Source: an uncultured Erysipelotrichaceae bacterium
Lineage (GTDB): Bacteria > Bacillota_I > Bacilli_A > Acholeplasmatales > Anaeroplasmataceae
DNA: 8,379 nucleotides
Direction: 5' to 3'
Assembly (NCBI GenBank): GCA_902783745.1
Contig: CACZRY010000076.1
Coordinates: forward strand, 1-8,379
A program made the position numbers and the translations under genes. Below, piece by piece: positions 6,649-8,379 of the stretch (positions are counted from its first letter, which is position 1; each line of letters opens with the position of its first letter). The notes under the pieces are model-generated. The model made no database searches, was not told the origin of the DNA, and worked only from the letters and a program-made list of their open reading frames with translations.

Positions 6649-7892
6649 TAATCCTATTTATTTTAGGATACATAATGGCTTTTCCAGCACAATTAATATT
6701 CTTTAAGAAAAGAGTATATTATGAAGATAAGAAATCTAGTAATAGATTTAAGCGTGGTAAGGCATTTATTGTATCAAACCATACATCATTAATTGATTAT
6801 ATGGTTACAATATTCTTATTTCATTTTAGAAGAATATTTTGTTTAATGAGTGAGCTTGTATTCCAACATGGATTCTTTGTATCATTTTTTACTAAGGTAA
6901 TGGGTGGTATTAAGGTTGATAGAAGAAATTATGATTTTTCTTTTATTAATAAATCATGTGAACTTTTAGAAAAAAAGAAAATGCTTATAGTTTATCCTGA
7001 GGGTAGGGTTGAAGTACAAAAGAAAAAGCTTATGTATTTCCATCCAACATATTTACTTATTGCGTTAAGAAGTAATACTCCTATAACACCAATATATATG
7101 AATGGGGATTATGGTATATTTAAGCGTACTCATATTGTTATAGGTAAAGAAATTAATTTAAGAGATTATTGTAGTTCAGTTAATCCAACAAAAGAAGAAT
7201 TAATTGAATTAAATAAAATAGTAACAGATAAAATGCAAGACTTAGAGAAATTATGTCATGAAAATATTATCTTAGATAAATATGGACATAAATTTCATCC
7301 AAAGTATTTCTTAAAGGATTTAGGAAGATTTATTGCAAAAACCATATCTTTATTCTTTCATTTAAAATTTAGAGGAAATAAAGAATTAAGACATGTTAAG
7401 GGTGGTGGAGTTGTTGTAATGAACCACCAATCATTTAAAGATCCTTTAATGATGTATAAAATATTCCCAAGAAGAAGAGTTTATATTCTTACTGCAGAAG
7501 TTGTTTTTGATGGTCATAAATTTAGAAGCTATATGCTAAGACAGCTTGGCTGTATAAGAATAGATAGAAATATTTATGATAAGGAAGCAATAGATTTAGC
7601 AGCAGATATAGTTAAAGCTGGTAATTTAGTTGTTGTATTCGCATCAGGACATATAGATAAAGAAAATATAAGCGGATTTAAAGCAGGTGCATCTTTAGTT
7701 GCATCACGTGCAGCCGCACCTATATATACAATTTTATCTAAGATTGAAGGCAAGAAGAATTATATATATTTAGGTAAAAAATATAGTGTACTTGATAATG
7801 ATGGTAAAAAGCTTAATTCTAAGAATTTAAAACTTTTAATGGAAAATATTCATGATGATTTATTTAAGCTAGGTGATAATGATGAAATTTGA
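6645..7892 (+). CDS. Tandem PlsC-type (LPLAT) acyltransferase with two domains
   Basis: This 415-residue protein contains two lysophospholipid-acyltransferase-like domains in a row; ordinary PlsC is about 200-250 residues with one. Domain 1 (about 1-205) begins with a membrane segment (1-20). It has the catalytic H-x4-D at His46-Asp51 (NHTSLID), GGIKVDRRNYD at 87-97 and the acceptor-binding PEGR at 118-121. Domain 2 (about 222-415) starts with a hydrophobic or amphipathic stretch (222-240). It repeats H-x4-D at His261-Asp266 (NHQSFKD) and GCIRIDRNIYD at 302-312, but has FASG at 332-335 where PEG is expected. The matching blocks show an internal duplication. The family moves acyl chains from acyl-ACP, acyl-CoA or related donors to glycerol-phosphate lipids at the inner membrane face. 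Here the adjacent carrier fusion is the likely donor (inference). An AGAGGAG at 6627-6633 and an ATGA overlap with the previous stop support the start. Acceptor and product are unknown. Confidence 0.9.
   Translation: MIILFILGYIMAFPAQLIFFKKRVYYEDKKSSNRFKRGKAFIVSNHTSLIDYMVTIFLFHFRRIFCLMSELVFQHGFFVSFFTKVMGGIKVDRRNYDFSFINKSCELLEKKKMLIVYPEGRVEVQKKKLMYFHPTYLLIALRSNTPITPIYMNGDYGIFKRTHIVIGKEINLRDYCSSVNPTKEELIELNKIVTDKMQDLEKLCHENIILDKYGHKFHPKYFLKDLGRFIAKTISLFFHLKFRGNKELRHVKGGGVVVMNHQSFKDPLMMYKIFPRRRVYILTAEVVFDGHKFRSYMLRQLGCIRIDRNIYDKEAIDLAADIVKAGNLVVVFASGHIDKENISGFKAGASLVASRAAAPIYTILSKIEGKKNYIYLGKKYSVLDNDGKKLNSKNLKLLMENIHDDLFKLGDNDEI
7871..7876 (+). promoter_or_regulatory. Ribosome binding site that fixes the start of the LRAT-like gene at 7882
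   Basis: AGGTGA lies 5 bases before the ATG at 7882. The in-frame GTG at 7873 is inside this site and the ATG at 7879 is only 2 bases from it, so both are less likely starts. Confidence 0.65.
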
Positions 7893-8271
7893 TGTACGTG
7901 ATCCTAAAGAAGGAGATATAATAAGAGTTTTAATTAGAGATAAATACTATCATTATGGCATTTATGTTGGTGATGATAGAGTAATTGAATTTGGCTCTAA
8001 ACGAGATGTTTTAAGTGCGTCAAAAGATGAAGTTATGGTAAAAGAGGTAAGTGTTTCAGAGTTTTTAGATGGTGGTCATCTAGAAGTTTCTATATATTCA
8101 TTTATCGATAATATTAAAAGAAATAAGCCTAAAAAAATTGTTGAACTTGCAAGAGGAAGACTTGGTGAAAAGGGATATGATTTAAAGGATAATAATTGCG
8201 AGCATTTTTGTAATGAAGTAACTTTTAATAAGCATTATTCATCAATGTCAGATGAATATTTTAAAAAATAA
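7882..8271 (+). CDS. LRAT-like (NlpC/P60-superfamily) acyltransferase or phospholipase
   Basis: This 129-residue protein has the two marks of the LRAT family, circularly permuted relatives of NlpC/P60 cysteine enzymes. The first is a H-Y-G-I-Y-V-G box at residues 24-30, after an N-terminal P-K-E-G-D. The second is the NCEHF motif at 105-109, with Cys106 as nucleophile. Known LRAT and HRASLS/PLAAT proteins take an acyl chain from a phospholipid onto this Cys, then pass it to another molecule or to water. The second His normally found in the V-I-H-F position is Glu36 here (VIEF), so the third triad member may differ. There is no signal peptide or membrane segment, suggesting a cytoplasmic protein acting at the inner membrane face. 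Its gene overlaps the tandem PlsC gene by 11 bases and ends the operon, which fits a role in acyl transfer or lipid editing. A thiol-hydrolase role on another amide or ester is the alternative. Confidence 0.78.
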   Translation: MKFDVRDPKEGDIIRVLIRDKYYHYGIYVGDDRVIEFGSKRDVLSASKDEVMVKEVSVSEFLDGGHLEVSIYSFIDNIKRNKPKKIVELARGRLGEKGYDLKDNNCEHFCNEVTFNKHYSSMSDEYFKK

Positions 8272-8379
8272 CATATTTTTGAACTCACTTATCAATAATG
8301 TGCAAATAATTATATTTAAAAAGAATTCAAGTTAGAATATAATATTAATATCAATTTTTATTCAAAAAATAAAATTGAC
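8272..8379. other. Non-coding tail after the operon; no clear terminator
   Basis: No reading frame or GC-containing hairpin is visible here, so the operon transcript may continue or end beyond the window. A TATAAT at 8338-8343 with a weak TTTAAA 17 bases upstream (8315-8320) could be a plus-strand promoter for a gene outside the window, at low confidence given the AT content. Confidence 0.4.

Larger units (their letters stand above)
2533..8271 (+). other. Five-gene acyl-activation and acyl-transfer operon
   Basis: Five plus-strand genes follow one promoter with no intergenic gaps. The overlaps are 7 bases (4167-4173), 8 bases (4732-4739), 4 bases (6645-6648) and 11 bases (7882-7892). No terminator is seen between them. 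The order is fatty acid kinase, phosphopantetheinyl transferase, adenylation-carrier fusion, tandem PlsC acyltransferase, and LRAT-like protein. Overlaps throughout imply co-transcription and coupled translation, hence a shared job. That this job is making or remodelling an acylated lipid is inferred from the families. Confidence 0.85.

Noticed and set aside
6646..7892. Possible Mycoplasma-type code with TGA read as tryptophan
   Set aside because: TGA ends two genes at neat overlaps (6646-6648 and 7890-7892), and tryptophan is encoded by TGG.
8279..8305. Imperfect inverted repeat after the operon as a terminator
   Set aside because: Pairing is patchy, the stem has few G-C pairs and no T run follows it.
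1..8379. CRISPR arrays, tRNA or rRNA genes, insertion sequences, riboswitches
   Set aside because: No direct repeat arrays, cloverleaf-like sequences, transposase frames or structured leaders were seen; both operon and degV leaders are only about 20-30 bases long.

Overview
The window is AT-rich (lines sampled by eye run from about 15 to 42% G+C), with AGGAG-type ribosome binding sites, near-consensus sigma-A-type promoters and TGA used as a true stop. DegV and YloV/FakA proteins and a YfhO-type membrane protein are typical of Bacillota. The best guess is a low-GC Bacilli, Erysipelotrichia or Mollicutes-related lineage using the standard genetic code. This is inference; there is no rRNA or other marker gene to fix the taxonomy.

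Layout. (1) 1-311, minus strand: the N-terminal part of a YfhO-like GT-C membrane protein that runs off the left edge. (2) 312-455: divergent promoter region. (3) 456-1400, plus: a membrane-anchored alpha/beta hydrolase with a complete Ser-Asp-His triad behind a perfect consensus promoter. (4) 1416-1442: a bidirectional terminator between convergent genes. (5) 1448-2380, minus: a DegV/FakB-type fatty-acid-binding protein. (6) 2381-2532: a compact divergent control region with a promoter for each side and a small inverted repeat. (7) 2533-8271, plus: five overlapping genes that must form one operon, namely a FakA/YloV-type fatty acid kinase, a small Sfp-type phosphopantetheinyl transferase, an adenylation-domain/acyl-carrier fusion, a tandem (two-domain) PlsC-type acyltransferase, and a small LRAT-like NCEHF protein. 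(8) 8272-8379: a non-coding tail with a possible promoter for a gene beyond the window.

The unusual part is the operon together with the divergent degV. Every product can be read as handling activated acyl groups. DegV presents a fatty acid to the FakA-like kinase, giving acyl phosphate. In parallel, the adenylation-carrier protein could load a fatty acid onto its own carrier domain, whose serine would be primed by the neighbouring transferase. The tandem PlsC protein would move acyl chains to a lipid acceptor. The LRAT-like protein could transfer or remove an acyl chain through a cysteine thioester. The family calls are seen in the sequence; the joint pathway, a possible self-contained acyl-lipid synthesis or remodelling system, is inference. 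Substrates and product are not known from this sequence.
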